From contig CAKRPO010000024.1 of assembly GCA_934378195.1 (NCBI GenBank), positions 1 to 35,389 of the forward strand: DNA of 35,389 nt, written 5' to 3'. Shown here one piece after another: positions 1-7,122 of this stretch. The DNA comes from an uncultured Blautia sp. Its GTDB lineage: Bacteria > Bacillota > Clostridia > Lachnospirales > Lachnospiraceae. The notes beneath the pieces were generated by a model. The model was not told where the DNA came from. It searched no databases and saw only the letters and a program-made list of their open reading frames with translations. Every line of letters begins with the position of its first letter. Position 1 is the stretch's first letter. A program made the translations under genes and the position numbers.

Positions 1-1454
1 GACTCTGCGGTCATGAAGTCAATGGTCTTGACTGCGCGGAGTGCAACTGCATAATCGTAAGTTCTGAAGTCGCCCATAACACCTACACTTCGCATATTAG
101 TAAGAGCTGCAAAATACTGGTTTGGCATCCAGGATGGCTCTTCTCCGTGTTCTTTCTTGTAGTCGGCAGCTGCTTTGTCGACTTCTTCACGGTAGATATA
201 ATCTGCGTCCTGAACGATGCGTACCTTCTCTTCGGTTACTTCTCCGATGATACGGATTCCAAGTCCCGGACCAGGGAATGGCTGACGGAATACCAGTCTT
301 TCCGGAATTCCAAGTTCCAGTCCGGCTTTGCGGACCTCATCTTTGAAGAGATCACGGAGTGGCTCAATAATTTCTTTGAAATCTACGAAATCCGGGAGAC
401 CTCCTACATTGTGGTGAGATTTGATCACTGCGGATTCTCCGCCAAGACCGCTCTCTACAACATCCGGATAAATGGTTCCCTGTGCAAGGAAGTCTACTGC
501 TCCGATCTTCTTTGCTTCTTCTTCGAAAATACGAATAAATTCTTCACCGATGATCTTACGTTTTGCTTCAGGCTCTGTAACACCTGCAAGTTTGTCATAA
601 TATCTCTGCTGTGCATTGACACGAATGAAGTTCAGGTCGAACTGACCGTTTGGTCCGAATACACCTTCGACTTCATCACCTTCATCTTTACGAAGAAGAC
701 CATGGTCTACAAATACACAGGTAAGCTGCTTACCGATTGCCCTGGAAAGAAGTCCTGCCGCAACGGAAGAGTCAACTCCACCTGACAGTGCAAGGAGCAC
801 TTTACCATCGCCAACTTTTTCACGAATTTCTTTAACCGTATGTTCAACAAATGCATCCATTTTCCAGTCGCCGGTACATCCGCAGACACCAAGTACGAAG
901 TTGGACAGCATCGTCTTTCCTTCTACTGTGTGAAGCACTTCTGGATGATACTGGATCGCATACAGTTTCTGATCTGCATTCTCAGCAACAGCTACCGGAC
1001 AGTCTGCTGTATGTGCAGCAATCTCAAATCCCGGTGCCGGTTTGGAAATGTAGTCTGTATGGCTCATCCAGACAATTGTCTTATCGGATACATTTTCAAA
1101 AATCTTAGAATCTGTCTTATCAACAAGAAGCTCTGTCTTACCATATTCGCTGACTTCGGCTTTTTCAACTTTACCGCCCAGGACATGCATCATAAGCTGT
1201 GCACCATAGCAAAGTCCCAGTACCGGAACGCCAAGTTCAAACAGTTCTTTCTGGTAAGTCGGTGAATCAGCTTCATAACAGCTGTTCGGACCGCCGGTAA
1301 GGATAATTCCCTTCGGATTCATCGCTTTGATCTTCTCAAGATCGGTCTTGTAAGAATAAATTTCGCAGTATACATTGCATTCTCTGACACGTCTTGCAAC
1401 CAGCTGATTGTACTGACCACCAAAATCAATGACAATAACTAATTCTTTTTTCAA
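1..1454 (-). CDS. guaA: GMP synthase (glutamine-hydrolysing), 3' end outside window
   Basis: GMP synthase converts XMP to GMP with glutamine and ATP in the cytoplasm. The reverse strand reads [20 protein letters not shown], the typical start of the class I glutamine amidotransferase domain. The last visible residues, [20 protein letters not shown], match the dimerisation domain near the C-terminus. About 484 codons are present; the family is usually 510-525 residues, so roughly 30-40 residues lie beyond position 1. The start is a TTG at 1454-1452, chosen because an AGGAGG lies six bases upstream and the amidotransferase N-terminus begins exactly there; no in-frame ATG fits. It is monocistronic as far as can be seen, with its own sigma-A type promoter. 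No purine riboswitch was recognised in the roughly 90-base leader. Confidence 0.96.
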   Translation of the reverse strand, partial: MKKELVIVIDFGGQYNQLVARRVRECNVYCEIYSYKTDLEKIKAMNPKGIILTGGPNSCYEADSPTYQKELFELGVPVLGLCYGAQLMMHVLGGKVEKAEVSEYGKTELLVDKTDSKIFENVSDKTIVWMSHTDYISKPAPGFEIAAHTADCPVAVAENADQKLYAIQYHPEVLHTVEGKTMLSNFVLGVCGCTGDWKMDAFVEHTVKEIREKVGDGKVLLALSGGVDSSVAAGLLSRAIGKQLTCVFVDHGLLRKDEGDEVEGVFGPNGQFDLNFIRVNAQQRYYDKLAGVTEPEAKRKIIGEEFIRIFEEEAKKIGAVDFLAQGTIYPDVVESGLGGESAVIKSHHNVGGLPDFVDFKEIIEPLRDLFKDEVRKAGLELGIPERLVFRQPFPGPGLGIRIIGEVTEEKVRIVQDADYIYREEVDKAAADYKKEHGEEPSWMPNQYFAALTNMRSVGVMGDFRTYDYAVALRAVKTIDFMTAE

Positions 1455-1552
1455 GGTCTTCCTCCTGCATTCAAATCTCTTTTGTTTCATCTCACAATCA
1501 GTAATTCACGGAATCTGACTTCCAATTTATTTACCAATTGAATCTGATTATC

Positions 1553-1581
1553 ATTATAAATGAGTAGAGACACTTTTACAA
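1553..1581 (-). promoter_or_regulatory. Sigma-A promoter of guaA
   Basis: Read on the minus strand: -35 TTGTAA (1581-1576), 17-base spacer, -10 TATAAT (1558-1553). Transcription would start near 1546, giving a leader of about 90 bases before the TTG start of guaA. Confidence 0.7.
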
Positions 1582-1874
1582 CGGCTAATTTCTCCTGTCA
1601 GTCAGATTTTTCGTACAAAAAATTTCTCAGTTTATAAGTTCTTTAGAATTCTATCACTCTTTCTTCAATTTCTCATCACAGTTTCATCACAGATTCCCGG
1701 TATAGTAATAAGCAAATAAAGCAAATGCTTTTTTACATATATTTTTCTTTTTCATACTCGCCGGGCCCGACAGCCCGGCCCTCCTTCTTTTTACAACAAT
1801 TTTTGGTATTTTTCTTTACTTCCCCATTTCTCTACTTTATAATACTTTACTGGTATATTTATCAGGAGGAAATT
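1582..1874. other. Divergent intergenic region between guaA and the DUF554 gene
   Basis: No gene is supported here. A possible -10 for the plus-strand gene, TATAGT, lies at 1701-1706 with no clear -35. A GC-rich hairpin CCGGGC/GCCCGG (1761-1766 with 1773-1778, six-base loop) sits in the leader of the DUF554 gene and is followed by a pyrimidine-rich stretch. It could be a weak attenuator, but the tract is not a clean T-run. An open frame runs from 1725 into the DUF554 gene, but it lacks a ribosome binding site and codes for low-complexity Phe/Tyr-rich sequence. Confidence 0.4.
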
Positions 1875-2600
1875 ATGTTTGGATTAGGAACACTGATCAA
1901 CACCGGTGCCGTGATTGCCGGTGGTTTACTTGGTATTACATTAAAAAAAGGAATTCCGGAACGCTGCCGTGAAGTACTGATGCAGGCCTGCGGAGTTTCT
2001 ACACTTTTCATTGGAGCGGGTGGTGTCATGTCCAAAATGCTGACATTCACTGACGGAAAACTGGAAACTCAGGGCACCATGCTTCTGATTTTTTCTATGA
2101 TCATTGGAAGTCTGATAGGAAGCCTTCTGGATATCGAGCAGAGGCTTGAAGAACTTGGGGAATTTTTGAAACGAAAGTTTCATACAGAAGGAGATTCACA
2201 TTTTGTAGAAGGTTTTGTCACCTGCACCCTCGTAATCTGCATCGGTGCTATGGCGATCGTTGGCTCTATCGAAGACGGACTTACAGGAAATTACTCTACC
2301 CTGACTGCAAAAGCTATTCTTGACTTTGTCATCGTGACCGTTTTCGCATCGACCCTTGGTAAAGGTGTTATCTTTTCGGCACTGCCACTTTTTCTTTATC
2401 AGGGTGCAATCACATGCCTTGCCGCCGCATGTGGCAATTTCATGAGCACAGAACTGATCAACCAGCTTTCTTATGTTGGCTCGGCCCTGATCTTCTGCGT
2501 AGGCGTAAATATCGCTTTTGGTAAGAAATTTGCTGTTGGAAATATGCTTCCGGCACTTTTGATTCCGATTGTATATTCCACTTTAACCGCATTTATCTGA
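1875..2600 (+). CDS. DUF554 family integral membrane protein
   Basis: A 241-residue polytopic membrane protein of the DUF554 family (YdfK/YqgA-like). Its biochemical role is not established. The start MFGLGTLINTGAVIAGGLLG, the early GIPER motif and the Gly/Ala-rich hydrophobic segments (roughly residues 8-24, 36-60, 70-90, 120-140, 155-215 and 222-240) are typical of the family. The ATG at 1875 is chosen because AGGAGG lies a few bases upstream and the family begins at this methionine. No partner gene is adjacent: guaA diverges on the left and a structured element follows on the right. Confidence 0.88.
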   Translation: MFGLGTLINTGAVIAGGLLGITLKKGIPERCREVLMQACGVSTLFIGAGGVMSKMLTFTDGKLETQGTMLLIFSMIIGSLIGSLLDIEQRLEELGEFLKRKFHTEGDSHFVEGFVTCTLVICIGAMAIVGSIEDGLTGNYSTLTAKAILDFVIVTVFASTLGKGVIFSALPLFLYQGAITCLAAACGNFMSTELINQLSYVGSALIFCVGVNIAFGKKFAVGNMLPALLIPIVYSTLTAFI

Positions 2601-2606
2601 ATCAAC

Positions 2607-2674
2607 TATACCGGACACCCTGCGGCTTCGCCGCTAAGAAAAGAGGTTTTGGCACATCGCCATGTCCAGTGTAT
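2607..2674. repeat. Three-way-junction palindromic element
   Basis: A compact structured block just after the DUF554 stop codon. An outer imperfect stem pairs 2607-2617 with 2664-2674 (core GGACA/TGTCC). Inside are two small hairpins: GCGGC-TTC-GCCGC (2622-2634) and TGGC-ACATC-GCCA (2651-2663). There is no downstream T-run on the plus strand, so a simple terminator is unlikely. It could be a REP-like element or a small structured RNA. It abuts the left edge of the island. Confidence 0.45.
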
Positions 2675-2691
2675 TCAAAGTGTATTCAAAC
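2671..2691 (+). repeat. Tandem TGTATTCAAA, candidate left attachment site
   Basis: The ten-mer TGTATTCAAA occurs at 2671-2680 and again at 2682-2691. The same ten-mer recurs at 5607-5616 at the other side of the island, next to the integrase fragment. Repeated core arms of this size fit a tyrosine recombinase crossover region. The attachment-site role is an inference. Confidence 0.4.
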
Positions 2692-2754
2692 AATAAATAA
2701 TCATGTTTTAAGTGACAAACAAGCAACTTCATACCAACTTTTAACATCTTTTCA

Positions 2755-3273
2755 TCAACTTTCATACATATTTCTAATCTTATCCAAGTACTCTGTAAAT
2801 CCATCAACTACCTTCTGTGGCTTTAGAATCTTCGCTTTCTTTCCAAAACCAAGAACCCAACCATAAAACTGGTCACTGATTTCAACAGGCGCAGTAATGC
2901 TGAAATGTCTATCATCTACGATGTTATAAAGCATTCCTTTCTTTCCAAACCTGTCAACAACTGTGTCCAACAGAGGATTAATAAACTGAATTGTGATTAC
3001 CTGCTGCTCTCCACCGAACATAGAAAAAACTCTCTGCGTATAATTTTTGAGGTTAATTTTATTAAAGACTTCTTTCCCCTCGCGTTCAATACCAAGCAGT
3101 TTAACATCTTTCATTCTATCAACACGATACGTCCGCAAGTCCTTTACATAATCATTATAAACCAAATGTCTCATAAGATATTGATATACAAGGAAAGGTT
3201 TCATTTTCTGGTTATTTTTCTTTCCTCTGGTTGACTTTTTCGGTTCGTCTTCTTCGTCAAATTCTTTTCTCAT
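2755..3273 (-). CDS. WYL-domain regulator with internal deletion (probably non-functional)
   Basis: From the ATG at 3273 the product is about 172 residues. The first 30 or so, MRKEFDEEDEPKKSTRGKKN onward, match my recollection of the N-terminus of WYL-type regulators of roughly 350 residues common on Lachnospiraceae mobile elements. The remainder, from LRTYRVDRMKDVKLLG, matches the end of the WYL domain and the following WCX domain (SMFGGEQQVITIQF, VEISDQFYGWVLGFGKKAKI). Most of the winged-helix DNA-binding part and the front of the WYL domain are missing, yet the frame is intact, so an in-frame deletion of about 180-200 codons is inferred. The internal ATG is chosen over the one at 3291 because it matches the family start and has a GGGG upstream. 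DNA binding is probably lost. Confidence 0.7.
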   Translation of the reverse strand: MRKEFDEEDEPKKSTRGKKNNQKMKPFLVYQYLMRHLVYNDYVKDLRTYRVDRMKDVKLLGIEREGKEVFNKINLKNYTQRVFSMFGGEQQVITIQFINPLLDTVVDRFGKKGMLYNIVDDRHFSITAPVEISDQFYGWVLGFGKKAKILKPQKVVDGFTEYLDKIRNMYES

Positions 3274-3321
3274 AAGTATAACCCCAAACATTTTTCTTTT
3301 ATTCTGTCATTCCAAGAGCAA

Positions 3322-3346
3322 AGAAAAAAGAGTGGAATCCCACTCT
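3322..3346 (-). terminator. Rho-independent terminator after the ribbon-helix-helix gene
   Basis: Perfect seven-base stem AGAGTGG/CCACTCT (3329-3335 with 3340-3346) with a four-base loop. On the minus strand it is followed by TTTTTT. The stem overlaps the stop codon of the ribbon-helix-helix gene. Confidence 0.8.
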
Positions 3347-3528
3347 CATTCAATCTTTATATTCTCAATCCCATGTCGCAAGATAATATTTATCAATTCA
3401 TTTCTTGAATAATTGCTCTCTGCTGCAAGTTGGTCTAAAGATGCTAAAATATCCTCTTTTATTCTGACTGTAATAACTCTGCTGCCATCTTCGCCACGCT
3501 TTTTTATTATTAAAGGTTCGCTTTTCAT
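3346..3528 (-). CDS. Ribbon-helix-helix (CopG/Arc-like) DNA-binding protein
   Basis: A 60-residue protein. After a basic N-terminus (MKSEPLIIKKRGEDG) comes a short beta strand, SRVITVRIKEDIL, then two helices, ASLDQLAAESNYSRNELIN and IILRHGIENIKI. This is the ribbon-helix-helix layout, with a beta strand for operator contact and an SRNEL turn. GAGGAG lies about seven bases before the ATG. Such small regulators often sit upstream of WYL regulators on mobile elements, as here, but a terminator separates the two genes. It faces away from the Ig-like gene and may act on the shared upstream region. Operator and target are unknown. Confidence 0.8.
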   Translation of the reverse strand: MKSEPLIIKKRGEDGSRVITVRIKEDILASLDQLAAESNYSRNELINIILRHGIENIKIE

Positions 3529-3622
3529 GTTGTATCACTCCTCAATCTGTAATTGATTATAGAGTGTGCAATAATTGTTTTATATATTACGAATTAATAT
3601 CTATTTGTAATACACAATCGAA

Positions 3623-3651
3623 TTGTAAAAAGGTACGTTTTATGGTACTAT
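3623..3651 (+). promoter_or_regulatory. Promoter of the Ig-like secreted protein gene
   Basis: -35 TTGTAA (3623-3628), exact 17-base spacer, -10 TACTAT (3646-3651). TTGTAA also occurs at 3605-3610, and ACAA/TTGT half-sites lie between the two. This could be an operator for the divergent ribbon-helix-helix protein (inference). Confidence 0.6.
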
Positions 3652-3681
3652 GAAAGAAAAAATCCAAGGAGGAAAAGGAGT

Positions 3682-5097
3682 ATGAAAAGAATCAAAAAAC
3701 TGTCAGTTATGCTATTGTGCTGTTTACTGTTAAGTGTGATTGCAATGCCAATTTCAGCAAGTGCGGCAAAGCTGAACAAAAAGAGTGTTTCCCTCAATGT
3801 TGGCAAAACTTACACACTGAAAGCAACAGGAACCAAGGGAAAAATCACTTGGACAAGTAGTAATAAGAGCGTGGCAACAGTTTCTTCAAAAGGTGTTATA
3901 AAAGCTAGAAAAAAAGGAACTGCGGTAATTACTGCAAAATATGGAAAGAAAAAACTTACTTGCAAAGTGACAGTTAAGCAGCCAGTAAAAAGCATAAAGC
4001 TGAATAAAACATCAGCTACACTTAAAAAGGGGAAATCTCTTACTTTAAAAGCAACAATTTCTCCAAGCAGTGCTAACAATAAAGCGGTAACTTGGAGTTC
4101 AAGCAATAAAAAAGTAGCAACAGTATCTTCAAAAGGTGTTGTGAAAGCTGTTGGAAATGGAACTGCCACAATTACAGTGAAAGTGAAAGATGGAAGTGGG
4201 AAGAAAGCAACTTGTAAAATTACGGTAGGAACAACGAATACACCATCTAATAACACTCCAATTCATACAGCTATTACTGGAGTAAAGCTGAATTTAGGTA
4301 TGATAAATGTTGTCTATGGAAATCATGAATTACATACCAAAATTGATCTGACAGGAGACGGAAATGCAGATCAGCTTGATATCCAAGCCACAGGAACTGG
4401 ATGGTCTGATAATAAATTTAATGGCACGTTATCAATATCTGCAAATGGGAAAAATGCACAGAAGTTTGCATTATCGAGTGATAATGTTTGTATATCCTAT
4501 ATAGCATTAAAAAATAATATTCAGATAATACGAGTTCAAAGTGGTTATTCATATTCCGAAGACGATTTCTTTATTCAATATAATAAAGCAACTAATAAAT
4601 TTCAAACAGTATTAAATGAAAAATTGGGTGGTTTTTCACATGCTTACACCATACTTGATGATATAGCATTTAATGGAAATAATACGATCAAAATAAAATA
4701 CTTAATTCAACCATATCTTACAGGCGCAGTTAATGTGGAATATACTTATGTATATTCAAATGGTGTATTTAAAAGAGCGTCTGATACAGCCACTGCAACT
4801 TCTTTATATTACAAAGACAAGAGTAAATTAACCTCAGAGTATTATCAGGATGGTTACCAAAATTATTTTTATGATAACAAATTTGTAGCAATGAAAAATC
4901 TTGTTTTTTATAGTTCTCCAAGTGGGAAAAATAACTTTAATCTAAAAAAAGGTGCTGTTGCTACTTTAGAGGGATTTTGTTCAAAAGACAATAATAACTA
5001 TATGATTTTCAAATACAATGGACAGAGAGGATATATCAAGTTAGATGACAATCAGAAAGATTCTTTTTACGGAGTTTCCAAAAGGATGGTAGGTTAG
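3682..5097 (+). CDS. Secreted protein with two bacterial Ig-like (Big_2) domains
   Basis: 471 residues. A signal peptide (residues 1-28: lysine-rich start, hydrophobic core, ASA cleavage motif) predicts export. Two Big_2 domains follow at about 31-99 and 101-182, each with the family pattern of a VGKTYTLKAT-like strand, a W(T/S)SSNK(S/K)VATVSSKG core and a G(T)A(V/T)I(T) strand. A Thr/Asn/Pro linker (about 183-197) leads to a C-terminal part of about 270 residues that I do not recognise. That part contains DLTGDGNADQLDIQ, a possible calcium-binding Asp-rich loop, and ends in a possible SH3-like segment (NLKKGAVATLEGF, GQRGYIKLDD). No LPXTG or transmembrane anchor was seen, so it may be released or held on the surface by other contacts. 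GGAGG precedes the ATG and a terminator follows. It is the likely cargo of the island. Confidence 0.82.
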   Translation: MKRIKKLSVMLLCCLLLSVIAMPISASAAKLNKKSVSLNVGKTYTLKATGTKGKITWTSSNKSVATVSSKGVIKARKKGTAVITAKYGKKKLTCKVTVKQPVKSIKLNKTSATLKKGKSLTLKATISPSSANNKAVTWSSSNKKVATVSSKGVVKAVGNGTATITVKVKDGSGKKATCKITVGTTNTPSNNTPIHTAITGVKLNLGMINVVYGNHELHTKIDLTGDGNADQLDIQATGTGWSDNKFNGTLSISANGKNAQKFALSSDNVCISYIALKNNIQIIRVQSGYSYSEDDFFIQYNKATNKFQTVLNEKLGGFSHAYTILDDIAFNGNNTIKIKYLIQPYLTGAVNVEYTYVYSNGVFKRASDTATATSLYYKDKSKLTSEYYQDGYQNYFYDNKFVAMKNLVFYSSPSGKNNFNLKKGAVATLEGFCSKDNNNYMIFKYNGQRGYIKLDDNQKDSFYGVSKRMVG

Positions 5098-5125
5098 TAA
5101 AAAAATTCAAGATTGCAAACTATGG

Positions 5126-5150
5126 AGGGAGCTTTTCGGCTCCCTTTTAT
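5126..5150 (+). terminator. Terminator of the Ig-like protein gene
   Basis: Perfect stem AGGGAGC/GCTCCCT (5126-5132 with 5139-5145), six-base loop, then TTTTAT. It lies about 30 bases after the stop codon. Confidence 0.85.
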
Positions 5151-5171
5151 AATAACTGTGCGTGTCCCTCA

Positions 5172-5600
5172 ATGGCTTCTTCAATCCGCTGTGGTTCTAA
5201 AGAAGTTGTTCCGCATACAAAAACAGACTGCGGCGACAGATATGTTTTTTTAACAAAAGAAGCAAAAAAACTTATAGCCATTGCAAAGGAACGTCAAGAA
5301 AAATCGAACGGAAAGGCAGCAGGCTATATTTTTTCATTAACAAATGAGCCAATCACTGAACGATGTATCACTTCATTATTGAAAAAATATTGCAGCAAAC
5401 TCGGAATCTTATACAGAAGCAGTCATAAAGTAAGAAAAACTTATGGTTCTTCTCTCTTGGACGGTGGTGTTAGTCTCAACACCACAAGAATAATGTTAGG
5501 TCACTCAGACGAAAAGACAACATTAAAATACTATTGCTTTGATACGCATACAGAAATTGAAAAGATGAATCTTATGGAAAATGCTTTAAAGATATCTTGA
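5172..5600 (+). pseudogene. Tyrosine recombinase (integrase), C-terminal fragment
   Basis: The open frame codes for 142 residues that match only the last part of a phage/Tn916-type tyrosine integrase. Visible catalytic elements are the HKVRKTYGSSLL motif (His and second Arg), LGHSDEKTT (second His) and TLKYYCFD, which holds the nucleophilic Tyr. The arm-binding, core-binding and first-Arg regions, about 230-250 residues, are absent. There is no good ribosome binding site before the ATG at 5172; coding similarity starts near VVPHTKTDCGDRYVFLT. It is therefore called a truncated remnant, cut just downstream of the terminator of the Ig-like gene. A TTGAATACA/TGTATTCAA palindrome overlaps its stop codon, the expected place for an attachment site. 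Confidence 0.85.
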
Positions 5601-5616
5601 ATACATTGTATTCAAA
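5598..5616. repeat. Perfect palindrome at integrase stop, candidate right attachment site
   Basis: TTGAATACA-T-TGTATTCAA is a perfect inverted repeat with nine-base arms and a one-base centre. Its right arm carries TGTATTCAAA (5607-5616), the same ten-mer found twice at 2671-2691. The first bases coincide with the integrase stop codon. AAGATGT is repeated just downstream and could be an arm-type site. Confidence 0.45.
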
Positions 5617-5725
5617 TTAAGATTTGCTTTAGAAGATGTAAAAAAGATGTTAGAAAGTTTTTTTGAGGCATAAATAAAATAGTCAAGAGCCCGCAAACCC
5701 GCATAAACACTAAGGTTTCTGTAAA

Positions 5726-5779
5726 GAAAAAACACCGTCCCCGCGGCAATCGCAATGTCCGCAAAAACAGTGTCCTTAG
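5726..5779 (-). terminator. Possible terminator of tRNA-Lys
   Basis: On the minus strand an ACAC/GTGT closing pair encloses a GCGG/CCGC stem, followed by a TTTTTT run (about 5732-5727). A longer arm pairing CACTAAGG (5708-5715) with CCTTAGTG (5773-5780) is also possible. The fold is imperfect. Confidence 0.4.
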
Positions 5780-5852
5780 TGCGCCTTCAGGGGCTCGAAC
5801 CCTGGACACCCTGATTAAGAGTCAGGTGCTCTACCAACTGAGCTAAAAGCGC
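5780..5852 (-). tRNA. tRNA-Lys (anticodon CUU)
   Basis: The minus strand folds as a complete cloverleaf of 73 bases including discriminator A. The acceptor GCGCTTT pairs with AAGGCGC, the D arm is GCTC/GAGC, and the anticodon stem CCTGA/TCAGG holds the loop CTCTTAA with anticodon CTT. The T arm is CAGGG/CCCTG with TTCGAGC. CCA is not encoded. It has a strong promoter upstream and lies about 165 bases to the right of the island remnant. Its 3' sequence is not duplicated at the island's left edge, so it does not look like the integration target. Confidence 0.97.
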
Positions 5853-5899
5853 ATACCCTATTGAATTGTGCATCTCTGTATTTCCTTGACGCAAAAACT

Positions 5900-5928
5900 A
5901 TTATATGAAACCAGCGACTAAAAGTCAA
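5900..5928 (-). promoter_or_regulatory. Strong promoter of tRNA-Lys
   Basis: Minus strand: -35 TTGACT (5928-5923), exact 17-base spacer, -10 TATAAT (5905-5900). Transcription would start about 40 bases before the tRNA. Confidence 0.8.
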
Positions 5929-5966
5929 GAAAAATTTTATAATTTTTATAATTTTTTTGTTATTTT

Positions 5967-6361
5967 TTATTTTTCGTTCTCTTTCTTCTTTTCTTTACCC
6001 TTTTCCCGCTCTTTTTCTTTTCCTTTTTTGGGTGGCATCGAATCCAGAATCCGACCCAGTTCCTCTGCATTTCTGAAAATTTTCCGCATACAGCATTCAA
6101 ACCGCTGATGCTCATAACAAAACTGTGTCATCCATGCCTGTCGGCGGCAGCTATTTTTCCTGCATCCCATCACAATCTCCATATCTTCCCGGCCGAGCAG
6201 ATTCCCACCACTATTTTCTCCAGAAAATTTTCATCAGAAAAAGTCCGTGAGATTCCCTCGACTCGAGCCATTCTTTCTATATTAATATGTAATTTTAGGA
6301 AGTATGTGTCTGCAGATGCTTCCATCCGTTCTATATCATGCCAGGACTCATCCCGTCCCAA
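5967..6361 (-). pseudogene. Small Cys-rich hypothetical gene split by a frameshift
   Basis: Two overlapping minus-strand frames look like halves of one protein of about 120-125 residues. The first half (from TTG at 6361) reads GRDESWHDIERMEASADTYF onward and runs out of frame near 6170. The second half, in another frame, reads GREDMEIVMGCRKNSCRRQA onward, has the Cys-containing stretch FCYEHQRFECCMRKI, and ends in a Lys/Glu tail. The second frame opens right after a stop near the homopolymer run AAAATTTT (about 6220-6230). A one-base change there would join ...SDEN to FSGENSGGNLLGRED. I do not recognise the family. It follows trmB in the same frame directly after the trmB stop and may once have been co-transcribed with it. 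It could be a true decay event or an assembly error. Confidence 0.5.
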
Positions 6362-6370
6362 CTGGACAGA

Positions 6371-7033
6371 TTATTTCTCGCACCGTGCGATCAGTTTGCA
6401 GATTGGATTTCCCATAGAAGAAAATTTCTCTTCATACTCTGTCATGACATTCCCCCTCACCATCTCTTCCTGATGATGCAGGTCAAAAGTATGGGCCAGA
6501 AGTGTCCATCCCTCGGCCTCTGTCACTTCTTCCAGTGAAAATTCAAACAGAGCTTTATTGTCTGTTTTGAATTCTACTGTCTCACCAGTTGTAAGAATCT
6601 GGCTGTAACGTGCCAGAAATTCTCTGGAAGTCAATCTTCTCTTGGCATGGCGAGCCTTTGGCCACGGATCCGAGAAGTTCAGATAGATACGCTGCACTTC
6701 TCCTTTTTCAAAAATATCCGGAAGGATTCTCGCATCAACGCACATAAACATCAGATTATCCAGTTTCAATCCCTCTTCTTCAAGACGTTCTCTCTTCTGA
6801 AGTGCACGAAGAAGTACACTGTCATACATCTCAATTCCAATATAATTGATCTCCGGATGAAGTTTCGCCATATCCATCAGGAAACGTCCCTTTCCCATTC
6901 CAACTTCTATATGCAGCGGCTGTTTCTTCGGAAATCTCTGGTTCCATCTTCCCTTCCACTTCAATGGATTCTGCACAACATAGCTACTTTCCGTAATAGC
7001 ATCTTTCGCGCCAGGTATATTTCTTAATCTCAT
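6371..7033 (-). CDS. trmB: tRNA (guanine-N7-)-methyltransferase
   Basis: TrmB uses S-adenosylmethionine to make m7G46 in tRNA variable loops. The 220-residue product is of normal length. MRLRNIPGAKDAITESSYVV is the family N-terminus, IEVGMGKGRF (about 42-51) is the SAM-binding motif, and YLNFSDPWPKARHAKRRLT (about 117-135) is the TrmB signature with substrate-binding residues. TDNKALFEFS and the C-terminus also fit. AGGAG lies nine bases before the ATG. It has its own promoter upstream; the frameshifted small gene follows. Confidence 0.96.
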   Translation of the reverse strand: MRLRNIPGAKDAITESSYVVQNPLKWKGRWNQRFPKKQPLHIEVGMGKGRFLMDMAKLHPEINYIGIEMYDSVLLRALQKRERLEEEGLKLDNLMFMCVDARILPDIFEKGEVQRIYLNFSDPWPKARHAKRRLTSREFLARYSQILTTGETVEFKTDNKALFEFSLEEVTEAEGWTLLAHTFDLHHQEEMVRGNVMTEYEEKFSSMGNPICKLIARCEK

Positions 7034-7086
7034 AAATAAATCTCCTGCTTTCAGTCTGTATTTCTATTTAGGCAACTCTGTACCCT

Positions 7087-7115
7087 ATCATACACGATTC
7101 ACGATTTAACATCAA
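7087..7115 (-). promoter_or_regulatory. Promoter of trmB
   Basis: Minus strand: -35 TTGATG (7115-7110), exact 17-base spacer, -10 TATGAT (7092-7087). Leader of about 50 bases. Confidence 0.6.
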
Positions 7116-7122
7116 CTAGTAA

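Larger units (their letters stand above)
2671..5616. mobile_element. Degenerate integrated element (island remnant)
   Basis: This block has lower G+C than the surrounding housekeeping genes. It contains genes typical of Lachnospiraceae mobile elements: a WYL regulator with an internal deletion, a ribbon-helix-helix protein, a secreted Ig-like protein as probable cargo, and the catalytic C-terminal part of a tyrosine integrase. TGTATTCAAA occurs at both ends, and the right copy lies over the integrase stop codon, as in elements whose int gene borders the attachment site. No relaxase, coupling ATPase, replication gene or complete integrase remains, so the element should not be self-mobile. The boundaries are inferred. 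Confidence 0.5.

Noticed and set aside
147..1265. Plus-strand frames of 212, 141 and 85 codons within guaA
   Set aside because: The minus strand codes for GMP synthase through this whole stretch; the plus-strand frames lack ribosome binding sites and recognisable motifs.
1455..1552. Purine riboswitch in the guaA leader
   Set aside because: The conserved purine-aptamer core and its two loop-loop arms were not found, and the leader of about 90 bases has no terminator hairpin.
2613..2622. GGACACCCTG shared between the island's left edge and tRNA-Lys (5803-5815 area), as a tRNA attachment site
   Set aside because: Only ten bases match and they fall in the variable/T-arm, not at the tRNA 3' end; extension fails on both sides. 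The TGTATTCAAA repeats are a better candidate.
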